64,000 nucleotides of DNA, taken from positions 21,571,029-21,635,028 of the forward strand of contig OX467083.1 of assembly GCA_950106755.1 (NCBI GenBank), given 5' to 3'. A program made the position numbers and the translations under genes. The notes under the pieces were generated by a model that made no database searches, was not told the DNA's origin, and saw only the letters and a program-made list of their open reading frames with translations. Shown here piece after piece: positions 23,480 to 35,540 of the stretch. Positions within the stretch are counted from its first letter, which is position 1; the number at the start of each line of letters is the position of its first letter. The stretch is from Climacium dendroides (taxonomy: Eukaryota; Streptophyta; Bryopsida; Hypnales; Climaciaceae).

Positions 23480-23663
23480 CTGAATACAATATTACAATTT
23501 CATATTGGGGCCTGTTCTTCGCACCAGTGTACCTGTCTGGGCCAAGTTAGTACACTTCCGGGGAGTAAGTGTGAACTCAACAAGTTAACCCCTAAATGAC
23601 AGGCGCATGACCACTGATTTTCAAGCCTCACTGCTCATCACTCAGTTTGCTGCCATTTTGCAA

Positions 23664-23942
23664 CTAAGGTGGGTACACCTAAAACCGCCACTTTTTGCTA
23701 CTGAGCCTATTTACCATTATTAGACTGGTCAAATTTTCATATGTTCTTGTTGACAAGTGAAAGGAGATTCCAACGCACCAAAGAACATGGCATTTGGGTA
23801 CTGTATGCAAAAGTTATTAAGGATCAAAGTTCGTTTCTTGAAAGTGCTCTATACAAATAGGTACATATCTGAAATTCGAAATCTACAAACCCTGTAGATG
23901 GCGCTTCAAGGTCAGGTGCCATTTGAAGGGTGCCTACCTTAG
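23664..23942. mobile_element. MITE with CTAAGGT...ACCTTAG ends, copy 2
   Basis: 279 bp, the same family as 21604-21885. Unit A at positions 1-26 carries the flanks (CTGCCATTTTG ... AGACATGTAC) without the element, so it was inserted in unit B after the duplication or lost from A. The ends resemble those of the 36283-36722 element. Confidence 0.82.
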
Positions 23943-24273
23943 ACATGTACAAAAAAATTCATATTCATTTTTCAGGGATGAAATTATATGTCTTCTTTAC
24001 TTCACAAAAAATTTAGATTTTTTTTGTGGGAAATTGATTTTTTTTTGAGAATTTTTGATGAAAAAGTGAAGAAAAATCACATCAAATAGAAAAATATTTC
24101 AAAAAAACTAAAAATTTCACCATGTGTGTATACTACAATGACAAACCTCATAGTCATAGTGCAAAACCAATTTCCATGGCATTTTATAATTAGAATTCAA
24201 TAGACATTGAAAATACATCCAAAGTTCAAATTGTAATGAAATATTCAATATTAGGAACTTTTCTAAAATTTAA

Positions 24274-24853
24274 CTTCTAAAGTCCCATGCCCATTTTTCT
24301 GCTAAAACCACTTAAAACTATCACTTCTATTACAATCACCTACAAAATAAATTTCAAAAAAATATTTTTTTGAATTTAACCATAGGATCTTGTTCTACAC
24401 TTGTCTCAGATCATGTGATAATTTTATTGTGATATTTGACTGTATAGATTGAAAGATATTAGCATTCAAAGTGAAAGAAAAAAAATTCTTTCAAGAAGTC
24501 GCTATGATTGCCCACAAAACAAGAAGCTCCATAACTTTCACATCTCTAATCCAAATGGAATGAATCAAAGCTTTCCATTTACAAAAAAATATAATCTATA
24601 AGAAAAAAATATTAAAAATTCTATTTCAATTTTTTGTGGATTTCTTTTGCTGCCTAATTTCCCCCATTTTGAAGTTATTGTGGCATAACTTTTGCTCCCA
24701 AGCATTGATTGAAATAAAAATTATACTCCTAGAAAGCTCTTAAGTTTCTCTATATTATGAGAAAATTTCAAAAGGTTTCAAGTCAAAATTGAGATCATAA
24801 GAGCCTACTCGAAATCCATTTTGTCCCTTGTAGGGACAATCGGACTTTAAGGG
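24274..24853. mobile_element. piggyBac-like MITE, 580 bp, TTAA target duplication
   Basis: The left end TTAA-CTTCTAAAGTCCC and the right end (reverse complement) TTAA-CCCTTAAAGTCCG form inverted repeats. TTAA occurs at 24270-24273 and 24854-24857. Unit A has the same flanks with a single TTAA at 343-346. It has no coding capacity. Related sequence lies at about 47988-48200, and looser similarity is seen at 900-1100 and 21900-22080. Confidence 0.9.
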
Positions 24854-27786
24854 TTAAATTGGAGTAAAACTAAAGTAGATGACCTTCATTTTATTAGTTG
24901 GGCTCAAACTCAAAAATATCATTTTTGTGAAGAAATCTTAGATTTAGAGCAAGGAGCAACAACTTCCCAATTGGAGACTCTTCGTAATCCTACATGAAAG
25001 GTCAACAAGGAAAATAGGGATGAAAAAATGCTTCCAATAGCCTTATAGCTTATTAGATTGTAATCCAAGCAACACAAGATGCACCGGTGGTGTTCTAGGG
25101 TTAAGGTAGTGTGCTCATGAAGTGTCCTTTACGGGCTGGTCAACCTTTTTGATGGATTTTAAATGCACAAAATTATTTTCCCTTATTTTCTGCTTGTAGA
25201 AAAATTGATGTGGAATCTATCACAAGTGGTTTCATATTTTTTGAAGAATTTATGAATTACTTATGAATTTCCAAAGAGTTATGCTATAGGCATCTATTTT
25301 TAATCATAAACCTTGCAAAAACCCAAACATGTGCAACCTAATAAAAGATATGGCATAACCAAAACAAGCCCTTAGGCATACAAAAAGTAATACACAAGGT
25401 TCCAAAATGTGACCATTACTAAAATTAACCCCAAAAAGTTTCACTATATTTTTACCATAAACACTCCAAAACTATCAATTTTAATACAAGTAACAAATTT
25501 TAAAAGAAATGGTTTTGGACACATGTAATTGTGGGATCTTATAGTATGCTAGTTTGAGAAGATGTGGAAAAAAATTCAAGAATTTCCAATGTATAGATTG
25601 CAAGATATTAACATTTGAAGTGACAAAAATCTTTTGGGGGGCCTTGCAAAAAAATGGGTAGCCGCACTTTACAAGGTCATATTTGTAGTGTTCATTTAGT
25701 TTGAAATGGATCCACCTTCCCTCTTATTCCATCCATTGACACAATATGAACCAATATTTGACAAATCTTATTACATTCTCACATTATTGATAGTCCATTC
25801 AATAGCCATCACATATCCATTTCAAGATTATTGTTCATTATAGAGCTTCTTATAGGGATGCTTTGAAAAAAAGGGTCACAATAACAAACCACTACTATAA
25901 TGCAATTCCAAACAAACTTTTTTGGCATTATAGTTATAGTGCTAGATTCCACCAAAAAACCAAATTGGCCTAAAATGGCAACAAATCATGAAGTTTCTCA
26001 CTTGAAACAAATGGCAACAATTTGGCTTTAAAAAATGGAAAGAAATCATGAAGTTTCTTCACACATCATTGCTCAAGTGAGATTATTTACTGATTGTCTT
26101 TTTTCATTGATGAATTTTATAATTAAAAGTTTCCAGTGTATAGACTAAAAGTAGTATTAGTAGAATGCTTGTTGATTATACTAAGCTTTAAAATTCACAA
26201 CTCATTTATAGATTTGATTCTACTCAAGAAAGCATTCTATTGGAGTCTTCAACCAACATGTTTAGAAAATCAACAAAAAAGCATTTGTTTCCATGGAAAG
26301 TGGATGATCATTTGTATTTACGAGGTGTATGCCCCTATACTTGATACTAATTGCAATTGAACATAGTTATTATCAATAAATTGAAATTATTTTTATTGGA
26401 CCTTAATGGCGAGTGAAAGAAAATTCCAAAGCTCTTTAGCATGCCTTATATGGACACCATATGAAAAAGCGTATGTTTCAAAATATTGTCTCTAAGTGTA
26501 CCAAAAGACAATACTAAGCCCTCATAGACTCTCATGTTTTGATTGTACACTGTACCATACAGCTGAAGTCCACCGTCCAAGTACTTGAAGAAGGCATCGG
26601 TGCAAAGGTAGTGTTGGCGACTCACTTGGGCGTTCAACCTTCCGCCCAAGGTGAAGTTCAACCTGAAGCCCGTCATGCGTACCTGACGAGTGCTCCCGTT
26701 CTCCTAACTTCGCCAATTAGTTCTTGCGCCTTGACGCATTGTGGGAGCCAAGGGAACGACCGTTTAAGTAATTTTGTACTCTTTGAAATAGTTGTGGGAG
26801 ATTACGATGCACATTGTGAAGGAGATTCTACTGGATTGAAGCCGCCACCATACCGTAGACGGGTTTGCACGGGTGCAATGACGGATACGGTGATGGATCC
26901 CCTTGTGCAAATTTGAAGGTGGAACTGAGATGTTGGGATCATGAAATTGAGGTTTTGTATTAAAGAAGAAGGTTGAAAGCGTAGTCCATTAGCACAACCG
27001 ATCAACAATTGTGATAATAAAAAAATCTTGAATGTGAATGGGGTGAGGCAATTGGATAATGCATGCGCGAGTGATGCTGGGGAGCAGTGGTGGATTGGCT
27101 AGCGCTGATATCTCACGAAGGTGGGGATTGCTTTGCGAATGCGCACAGAGGCAGTTGGAGTTTCTGGGGGCAGACCATGGAATTTGCACCCGACTGCAGT
27201 TGTGATTGTGAGGAAATGAAGTCGAAGATCGCCGCAAAGAAGGTGAGTTTTTGTAGTTTCCATTTCTGTGCAATGCGATGATGACTGATTTGGGAGGAGA
27301 TGTAGTCTGACACCGATTTGTGGTTCCGCTCATGTGTGTATGTTGCCCAAATACTGTACTCGGATGGATGTTGAGAGGAGACTTGTGTGTGTGACATTGC
27401 AAGAAGGAGAGGCTTTGCTGTTAATTGGAGAATGTGTAATTCTACAAGGAAGAGGAAAAGAACAACATCGAGTTTTCAAGAAGTTGTCAGAGAACATCGA
27501 CTTCTTTGTGCTTGACGCTTTGAGAACGGAGCACCGAGGGCTTACCTCCACTACCAGAATCACCGATTACTTGTCTTCAAGGTTGGCAAGTCTTATGCTA
27601 GCCTGGAGAAGGAGTTGGGTTGGCGTATCTGGCGCATGTGGTGCAGAAGCCCACAAAGGCTTTCGTGGCCATAGTGAGCAATTGCTTCCATTGTGCTTGA
27701 ATGTAATGCTACAACCCTTAGTGTTGCAATGCTATGAACGGGATGATCGTGATCGGGTGAGTGCTATTGCTTTTTGGTTTGGCTTG

Positions 27787-28520
27787 GGGTGATTGCAAGA
27801 AACACCTGTCGATTTTGTTGCGTTTTCACAATACTCATGGTTTTTCTTCTATAGTATTTTAAAAATAGAAAACTAATTTTTTTTAAATTAAAAAAATATG
27901 AATTATGTATATACTTCTAAAATGAAGGTTTTCAGGGAAGGAAATGTGTAGGAAAATTCTCTAACTAGGAGAACTTGAAAAGTACCAAATCTCAAGAAAA
28001 TATGACTTTTGATGTGAAAATTAGTTAAAAATAGTAAAAACAAGTAAATACAAAAAATAAAATGTGGAAATTTTTAAGAACTTTATGAAGATGGTCATTG
28101 ACCAAAAAACTTACAAAAATAATATTTTATATGTTTCAAAATGCAAGCAGAAGGAAGTTCTCTTCATAGACTTCCACACCACACAAAATTAATTATTTTT
28201 AAAAACCCTTTGGTAAAAAGTTGTATTTATATGTAAGGAAGAACTCCATATAATTTTCTTGATGTGGGGTATATGAAAAAGGTACTCAAAAGTACTAAAA
28301 ACCTCCGAATTGGCAAGTGTGACATTTATTTCGGGCCTATTTTTGGATAGTAAATTATTTTTGAAAATTACCAAAAAATCAAGGAAGTTGTAGGATAGTC
28401 ATGAGTACCTTCCTTGTAAATCTTAAGTCATTCTAGTTAAAACACAAAAGTTATGGCCAAAAAACAACTCAGCCCGCAACGTGTGACAGAAAATAGTACA
28501 AGTGTTTCTTGCAATCACCC
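27787..28520. mobile_element. 734-bp TIR element with CTTG duplication
   Basis: Perfect 19-bp inverted termini GGGTGATTGCAAGAAACAC are followed by weaker similarity. The 4-bp repeat CTTG is at 27783-27786 and 28521-28524. Unit A has the empty site with a single CTTG at 14923-14926. It contains no transposase and is very AT-rich. Superfamily unknown. Confidence 0.92.
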
Positions 28521-29110
28521 CTTGGGCCATGACTACACCCTAGAAGTATTGTACATAATGCAGCAACAGAGAACTGGCGTTTTGCTATGTATTGGAAGTG
28601 GAGGTAGGCATTGCAATGTGGTGGTGGGATGGTGTGTGGCGGTGTGATTTTGCGGTGATCGAGTCGTTGATGAACATGTGCGACAAGGTGATCCTCAACG
28701 GCGGCATGATCTTCAAGATCGGCAAGAGCGTGGGGTCTTTGGTGGTGGAAGACGACAAGATCAAGCTAGCAAAAGGCTTGGTGGAGTTGGCAAAGAAGAA
28801 GGCTGTGGAGTTCATATTGCAGGTGGACGTGTTGGCGTCCAATAAGTTCACTGCGGACGCGAAAGTGTAGATTTGCAACTCGTTAGAGACTCCCGATGGT
28901 AAAGGCACTTGTAATTGCATTCTCAATTCAGGTCAAATGGTGTAGACTAGTGGGATTTGGGTTGGGACTTATGATTCCATGGTTGTAGTTTGCTTATAAA
29001 AAATACAACCATTCTTGTATAAGTGTGTGGGGTGATGCAATTTGAACTCATTTGTAGGCAATGGGTGTCAAACTGGATTGATGTTTTCCTTTAGAGCTGA
29101 TGTTGCGATT

Positions 29111-29170
29111 GCAAACAGTAATTTTTCTGAGCAAACAGTAATTTTTCTGAGCAAACAGTAATTTTTCTGA
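29111..29170 (+). repeat. Three perfect 20-bp tandem repeats
   Basis: GCAAACAGTAATTTTTCTGA three times in a row in the intron before pseudo-exon 5. Unit A has one copy-like sequence near 15515. Confidence 0.95.
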
Positions 29171-29539
29171 GGGCACGTGATTGGCAGTGGGTGTGACTTC
29201 AGGATGGATGGGCCACAAGATCGGTCCCGATGCTATCAAGCAGTTCAAGGAGGCTTTGAAGAACGCCAAGGCCATTTTATGAGTGTTGTGTTTATTCTTA
29301 GTCCCATGGAGGTGTGCAAGTTCAAGAAATTTTCATTCAATAGATACCCTGTGGTGAAGACACTGCACCTCACAAAGGGTGGCCCCATCACCATTGAGGG
29401 AGGAGGCAACTTAAATGGCAGCCATGCAGAAGGCCAAGCTAGGAGACCAAATAAGACACATTTAAACTAAAAAGGGGCTTGTTTGGAGCTTTCAGAAGGC
29501 ACGGTGTTGCATAGAGTATTTACTTTGGACAATGTCTTC

Positions 29540-30335
29540 ATCCACCCATAGTGACGAGGTTTGCTTGAATGGATAGAAGGCCAAGCTAGGAGACCAAATG
29601 AGACACATTTAAACCAAAAAAGGGCTTGTTTGGAGCTTTCAGAAGGCACGCTTGAATGGATAGAAGGCCAAGCTAGGAGACCAAATGAGACACATTTAAA
29701 CTAAAAAGGGGCTTGTTTGGAGCTTTCAGAAGGCAACTTTCAGAAGGCACGCTTGAATGGATAGAAGGCCAAGTTAGGAGACCAAATGAGACACATTTAA
29801 ACTAAAAAGTGGATAGAAGGCCAAGTTAGGAGACCAAATGAAACACATTTAAACTAAAAAGGGGCTTGTTTGGAGCTTTCAGAAGGCACGGTGTTGCATA
29901 AAGTGTTTACTTTGGACAATGTCTTCATCCACTAGAGTGTTTACTTTGGACAATGTCTTCATCCACCCATAGTGACGAGGTTTGCTTGAATGGATAGAAG
30001 AGTCTCTTATCACCATTTTTTTGTAAACTAGACAATCTCTCATGTGAAGACGCAAAATTAATTATAACGCTTGAATGGATAGAAGAGTCTCTTATCACCA
30101 TCTTTGTAAACTAGACAATCTCTCATGTGAAGACTATCTTTGTAAACTAGACAATCTCTCATGTGAAGACACAAAATTAATTATAACGTCTTCATCCACC
30201 CACAGAAGACACAAAATTAATTATAACTTCTTCATCCACCCATAGTGACGAGGTTTGCTTGAATGGATAGAAGAGTCTCTTATCACCATCTTTGTAAACT
30301 AGACAATCTCTCATGTGAAGATGCAAAATTAATTA
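29540..30335 (+). repeat. Shuffled higher-order tandem array derived from PGK exon 6 and its 3' flank
   Basis: Segments recur in varying order and length: GGATAGAAGGCCAAG..., GGGGCTTGTTTGGAGCTTTC, ACTTTGGACAATGTCTTCATC, AGAGTCTCTTATCACCAT and GACACAAAATTAATTATAAC. Each of these occurs once in unit A (about 15945-16160). The junctions are within words, as expected from repeated replication slippage or template switching and not from simple tandem amplification. Confidence 0.85.
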
Positions 30336-31117
30336 TAACGTCCTCCATGCTAAAAATGGGCATACAAACAAAAAGAACATAAGTAGATATTTTAGATATT
30401 TTATTGCAAGGCCATTATCAAATTACATTCTTTAATACAAGTAGTAAGGCCTCAAGACTATTGTACTAATGGCTTGCACAAGGGATATCAAAGATTATAG
30501 TGTTTGTAACAATAAAATATAATGAAACCAAATGCTATTAACCTCTATAAACATATAAAGAACAATATAGCATTTGAGTCACATTCTTCCACAACTTAAC
30601 AAGAAGGCAAAGCCAATGTAAAAGGATGATTATTATTTGCACTTGTTGAACATGTGGGCACTTGCAAGAGAATACTACGCTTTTAGTTTATCAAAGTACA
30701 TATATAAACGTAAATGGGAGCCTTCATACCTTCTTTATAGGGTCATCTCAAGGTCAATCATCTAAATACCCTCTCATGACACACCCAAAAATGCCATATT
30801 TTTTTACCCTATTACGTCAGTGATCCTACTTAAAAAAATTCCAACCTAAATTGTCGAAAGTTTAAATAGCCCATTCTAACCATTAAATAACCAATTCTAA
30901 CCACTAGATTCGTATGAAATGGACATTGTGGTGGTAGTTGGGGTCAACATGGGTGCAATGCACACTTTTCCTTAGCACACATTCCATCAGAATACAAGTG
31001 GAAAAATTAGAAAGTTGGCTTCTGTAGGTTCAGTTACATTACATGTTTTGACATGCAGAATTTCCTTGCAACCCAATTCCTGTGTATCTATTCAGTGTCC
31101 ACACTCGAAATAGAACC

Positions 31118-34100
31118 TCAGCGTGCATATTGCTGGACGAAGATTCGTTGTGTCTCGCTATCCAAATCTTCCAAACCCATTGTCACTACCTCAATCTTGA
31201 TGGTGTCACGCTCACATTCGTCGCCCAGGTCAATTCCATCTTGGAATGTCTCCGATGCCCCACCCAGCCCTAAATCATACAACCTTCGCACCACCTGATG
31301 CATCAATGGTCTCTCTGAGCTTGTCCTCCTCGCACACCACAACGCCAACTCCACTAAGCTCACAAGCTCGACTCCGTCGAAATCGTCTCTCAAATTGGGA
31401 TCTGCTAAACCATCAAACTGTTCATCTCTCCAAGCCTCGCCCACCTGCCCATCAATGCCAACATGGGCACGCATTCATAGTCTGTAGCCTTGCATTCAAC
31501 ACAGGCACTAGTAGAAATTCACCCACTACAGTAACGCTTGGAGCAACATTGATGGCAGATGGCTGAAAACACTAAAACATGATTCCAAAAATGACCTTCA
31601 ACATCACTACTTAACATTGTCCACAGTTACCACCGGTTCTGAACAATGCTCGCTGAAAAACGTGGCAACTTTGCTGCATTGTTTCAAAATTTTCGTGTTT
31701 GCTGTTCCGAAACGTTGCGTGAAGCCAATAACGTCGGCGACAACGTCGCTAAACCGTCCAAATTCAAGTTGGGATGTAGATTCATTCTCTAACTCCATTC
31801 CTCTATATTCAACCGAAATGCATCACGCCTAATCACCAGCTCTTTCCAAAAGAAAAGTTCAGCCTGGAAAGCTAACCTTCTGAGCAATGTACATATGGGG
31901 TAGTCCAGTGAGAATCTCCATCAAAACAACTCCAAATGCGTACACATCGCTCTTCTCTGTTAGCATTCCTGTCTCATGGTATCTGCAACCCAAGGAAAAC
32001 CAACAGACTTGCCAATATCAGCATCAGGAATGCGGATATGGGATGGCAAACATTGAACCTGGTCCACTCGGAGAGTCTCACTTAGGAGAGCTTGCACGGA
32101 TCCTACTTAGCGAAGAGAAGAAAAGGAAAGGATTGGGTAAGCTGCAAGTCTCACTCTGGGTCGAGATATCCCGGAGTGCCTTTCACCAACGTTGTCACAT
32201 GAGTGACGTTTTCCTGTGTCAGTTTGGACAGCCCGAAATCCGCCACTTTGGCCACCAGGTCGTCGGTCAGCAAAATGTTGGTGCTCTTCACATCGCGGTG
32301 GATGATGGGCGGAGAGCATTTATCATGCAGGTACTCCAGCCCTGCACGTGACCAGTGATCACAGACCATCACCCAGGGAAACTTGCACACCAGCACCACT
32401 CATGAACTGAAACCCTAAAAACTCGACACCCACAATGAGGATGTTGCGAACCGTAATTTACCTTCCGCAACTTGGAGAACGATGTTAGTTCTCTGTCGCC
32501 AGCTCAAGGGATTCTCCGTACTGCTCTCCCCTGGGGACCAAATAAGCTGTGGCGGTCAGCTAGGCAGCGAGATTAGAGGCAGTGCAGCGACATGAAATTG
32601 GCTTTTACTGCAGTGCCCGTCATGAGATAGGTTTGCACTCACCTTGCAATCGGTAGCGAAGGTCTCCGCCACCCATGAATTCATAGATCAAGACCTGGTG
32701 CGTGCGAGTGCAGCTGAACCCAACCAGAGACACCAGGTACTTGTGATGCACCATGGACAGCAGCTCAATCTGCACAAGCACAATGCTCGTGATCACTTGT
32801 GTTTCAGGCAATAACAACTTCCCTGGCTAGACATGAGACTGTACTGAGTCTGATTTTCACGGAAAATGGAACTCAAGTTGATTTTCGTGGATTGAAGAAT
32901 GTCCAAGACTCCGAAACTACCTCATTGAAAAACTCATGCTTGCTTTGATGCGAATTCGCTGACAACACTTTGGCTGCCACCTCTCGCCCGTCCGACAACT
33001 TCCCTTTATACACCACACCGAATCCCCCGCTCCCGATTTCATTCTCGTAGTTCTTGGTTGCTTGTTTAATCTTAGCCTGGGAAAAGGCGTAGGACGTCCC
33101 CCCTTTGGCCCTCAGTCGCGCCTGGAATGCCTTCTCCGATGGATCAAGAAATCCTGATGCACGAAACAAGAATACCCGCGTATACAATTATGATGTGCAT
33201 CCCTTCCCTTGCAAACGTATTTGATCAGTAAAGAAGTCGACGACAGCAAGGAAATGGAACTGCAAAAATTCTGGATTCAAGAAATCGACAGGCTTACTTT
33301 CTCGTGTACAGAAACACAACCCCCAGACGATCAAGGCCAGAGCTATAACTCCACCAATGCCACCAGCTAGGACACTCAAGATTAACGTTATGGACGACTT
33401 CCCTGAATCCGAAGGGTCGGTATTCCACAGGACACTATTAGTGTTGAAAATGTCACTGACGCTCCAAGCTCCGTCGTCGTTCCCCTTCAAAATCCAATTT
33501 CCCGTTTGATTTACACCACTGACGCCAGGTCCGTCGCTGCTCCAGTAGACGACCGTCGAATTGACTTCTAGAATTTGAAGAGAGCCATTCGGCTGGAGAG
33601 TCAACTGACAGACACTATTGTCCGTCCTCGTCGACGCGGACTCCCACAGAGTTTTATTTATCTGAGTCCCGTTTGGAAAAGTACGTTTGGACATCAAATT
33701 GCAGTCCGTTCCAAGCTCCAGAGTAGATGATCTGGCTTGCAGTTTTTCTCCAGCGGACAGGAAGTAACCTACCGGCATGTATGAAAAATTAGCAAGAGAG
33801 CTATTCGGTTTCCATGCCGTGTAGTCGGCATTCGAATGAAAGTCCGAGTAGTGAAACTCTGAAAATTTTTGGAACGATCTAGAAATTGCATCAAAGAGGT
33901 CTTCAATTTTCTGAATAGGGGAGATGTTGGAGTCGTAGAGGGACGAACTGCCATCGTCTCCAAGAAGCAGAAATGAACTGGGGTCCATTTTCTTATTGAC
34001 ATCATTTAGAGACCATAGTGCATTAGGGTAGTCTCGAGTTCGATTGACGTCTGTGAAATTGTAGATGACGAAGTTCCCATCTTCTTGCATCCAGAAGGAG

Positions 34101-34339
34101 CAATCAGGCGTGGGTGCGTGGTTTGTGAAATCGGTGCCTGTGTAAGGCTGAGAGCCATTATAAACTACAAGATTGCAGTCGGGCCGCATCACTAAGGAGT
34201 ACTGGCCGTTTGTGCTAGAGATGTATTGATTGGGCTTCACCTCAAGGTCAGCACTCACGAGGACATTTACTGCTAATACTCCTAGAACCCATTGCGTAGT
34301 AAACAGGACGAGTACGAGAGACACGGACCAGTGACTCAT
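31118..34339 (-). CDS. Bulb-lectin receptor-like kinase, unit B (696 aa, 7 exons)
   Basis: Exons: 34339-33298, 33153-32921, 32769-32643, 32530-32462, 32341-32155, 31982-31877, 31444-31118, total 2091 nt, all GT-AG and in phase. Domain order is the same as in the unit A gene: signal peptide, B-lectin repeats, one membrane helix, RD kinase with all catalytic motifs intact. The ectodomain differs from A by many substitutions and several small indels. The juxtamembrane to kinase start is identical at DNA level over about 750 bp, including two introns. A 1-nt insertion near 31153 shifts the frame after MGLEDLDSE, replacing the last 34 residues of the A tail with a shorter unrelated end. The kinase core is not affected, so it is probably functional. 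Confidence 0.88.
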
Positions 34340-34730
34340 CTTCTTCGGATGCGTGCGCTAACGCAAATTTCTGAGGTCACAAGTTAACTATCCCTGCAAT
34401 GTTGAACCACACCGAGACTAGACTCACAGACACAGAGCCTAAGCGCAAAATTAAACTCTGAAGTGTCGGCCAGAGCTGGTTGTTGTTTTTGATCACACTC
34501 GTCGTCACACATCAAAACGAACCGAAAGTTGTAATGAGTGTTTCCTCCAAGTGGGAGCCAGGGCTAGATGTGGTGGAATGTTTTAGACTCTGCTTTTTCT
34601 TCTACTGTAGGGAAAAGCAGACTATGACACGCAGGTTGACTCGTTTGCCTTGTTGGCATTGATGAATTTTTTTGAAAATTTCCATATAAAAATTGGGAGA
34701 TTGATTGAAATTTTATTTATCTAGCAACGT

Positions 34731-35540
34731 AGTTGGCGCTTGCTATGCTATGCATTCACCATTAGAATTTCATAAGAATTTTTATGTATTAGATAGAATG
34801 TAGAGCAAGAATTTGAATAAATCTTCAGATAAAAATTACTAAAATAAAGAATAAAAATTTAATGAATGAAGAATGAAATAAATAACGTGAAGAATATGGT
34901 AAAAGATACACATACATTAGAATGCATTAGAAATTTGACTCAATTGTTACAAACAATGGTAATCCAAATAGAAGAATTTAAAGGAGAAATTTGTAAATCT
35001 CTAAAGCTTCGTGAACAATTTAATTGTTGTGAAATCCAAAATTGGTTCAATTTAATAAATTTCTCAAATCATTTGGTAGTAGCAATAGAAAATTGAAATC
35101 AAAAGCTCAAAGCTCACAAAAGCACAAAATCATAGAAATGCAAAAGAAGTATAAAGCTAAGAAAAGCAATGGAATTGCTACCCTTATAATATCACTATAT
35201 TAATCCTCTTTAATATCACCTCCATTGTGACAACTATATCATTTCTATGATATCACCCTTTGTAAAAAGTGATATTACAAAGGTGATTGTGAACTGCTAC
35301 TCTATTTCTGTATTATCACATTGTGTGAAAATACAATTTCTATGTATGCATGATTGGAAATATTTTTACAAAATATTATTTTAAAGACTTATTGAAATCA
35401 TTATCATGCATTTTATTCAAATATATCAAATTTTTACTAATATGTGATACAATGAATGCATCGCATAGCAAGCATGAGCCTAGTATTAATGGTAGTATTT
35501 GTAATATTACAAAGGGACTTATGATTTTAGTAGTATGATG
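34731..35540. mobile_element. About 0.8-kb AT-rich insertion in unit B
   Basis: Unit A is continuous here (around 20812). Near the two ends lie inverted sequences GCTTGCTATGCTATGCATTC (from about 34739) and GAATGCATCGCATAGCAAGC (to about 35474), suggesting a TIR element. The exact outer edges and target duplication are not resolved. The ORFs inside are not recognisable. Confidence 0.65.

Larger units (their letters stand above)
1..23649 (+). repeat. Segmental duplication, unit A (left edge cut by window)
   Basis: Position 1 aligns with 23650, and the match continues through flanking repeats, the PGK pseudogene and the receptor kinase to about 21433 (aligned with 36170). It resumes at 23480-23555 (aligned with 36186-36272), next to the start of unit B. 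The order and orientation are the same, so this is a direct tandem duplication with a period near 23.65 kb. Gaps in the alignment are insertions private to one unit and are listed separately. The outer breakpoint of unit A lies left of the window. Confidence 0.88.
26575..29560 (+). pseudogene. PGK pseudogene, unit B (unprocessed)
   Basis: Same architecture as the unit A pseudogene: exon 1 remnant about 26575-26690, exon 2 about 27141-27241, exon 3 about 27400-27678, exon 4 about 28645-28901, exon 5 about 29204-29270, exon 6 from about 29305 and lost in a tandem array after 29540. Introns are retained. Exon 4 keeps an open frame of about 85 codons with VIESLMNMCDKVIL and [19 protein letters not shown]. 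The intron between exons 3 and 4 holds the 734-bp TIR element. It lacks the 5' end and transit peptide. Convergent with the receptor kinase at 34339-31118. Confidence 0.92.
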
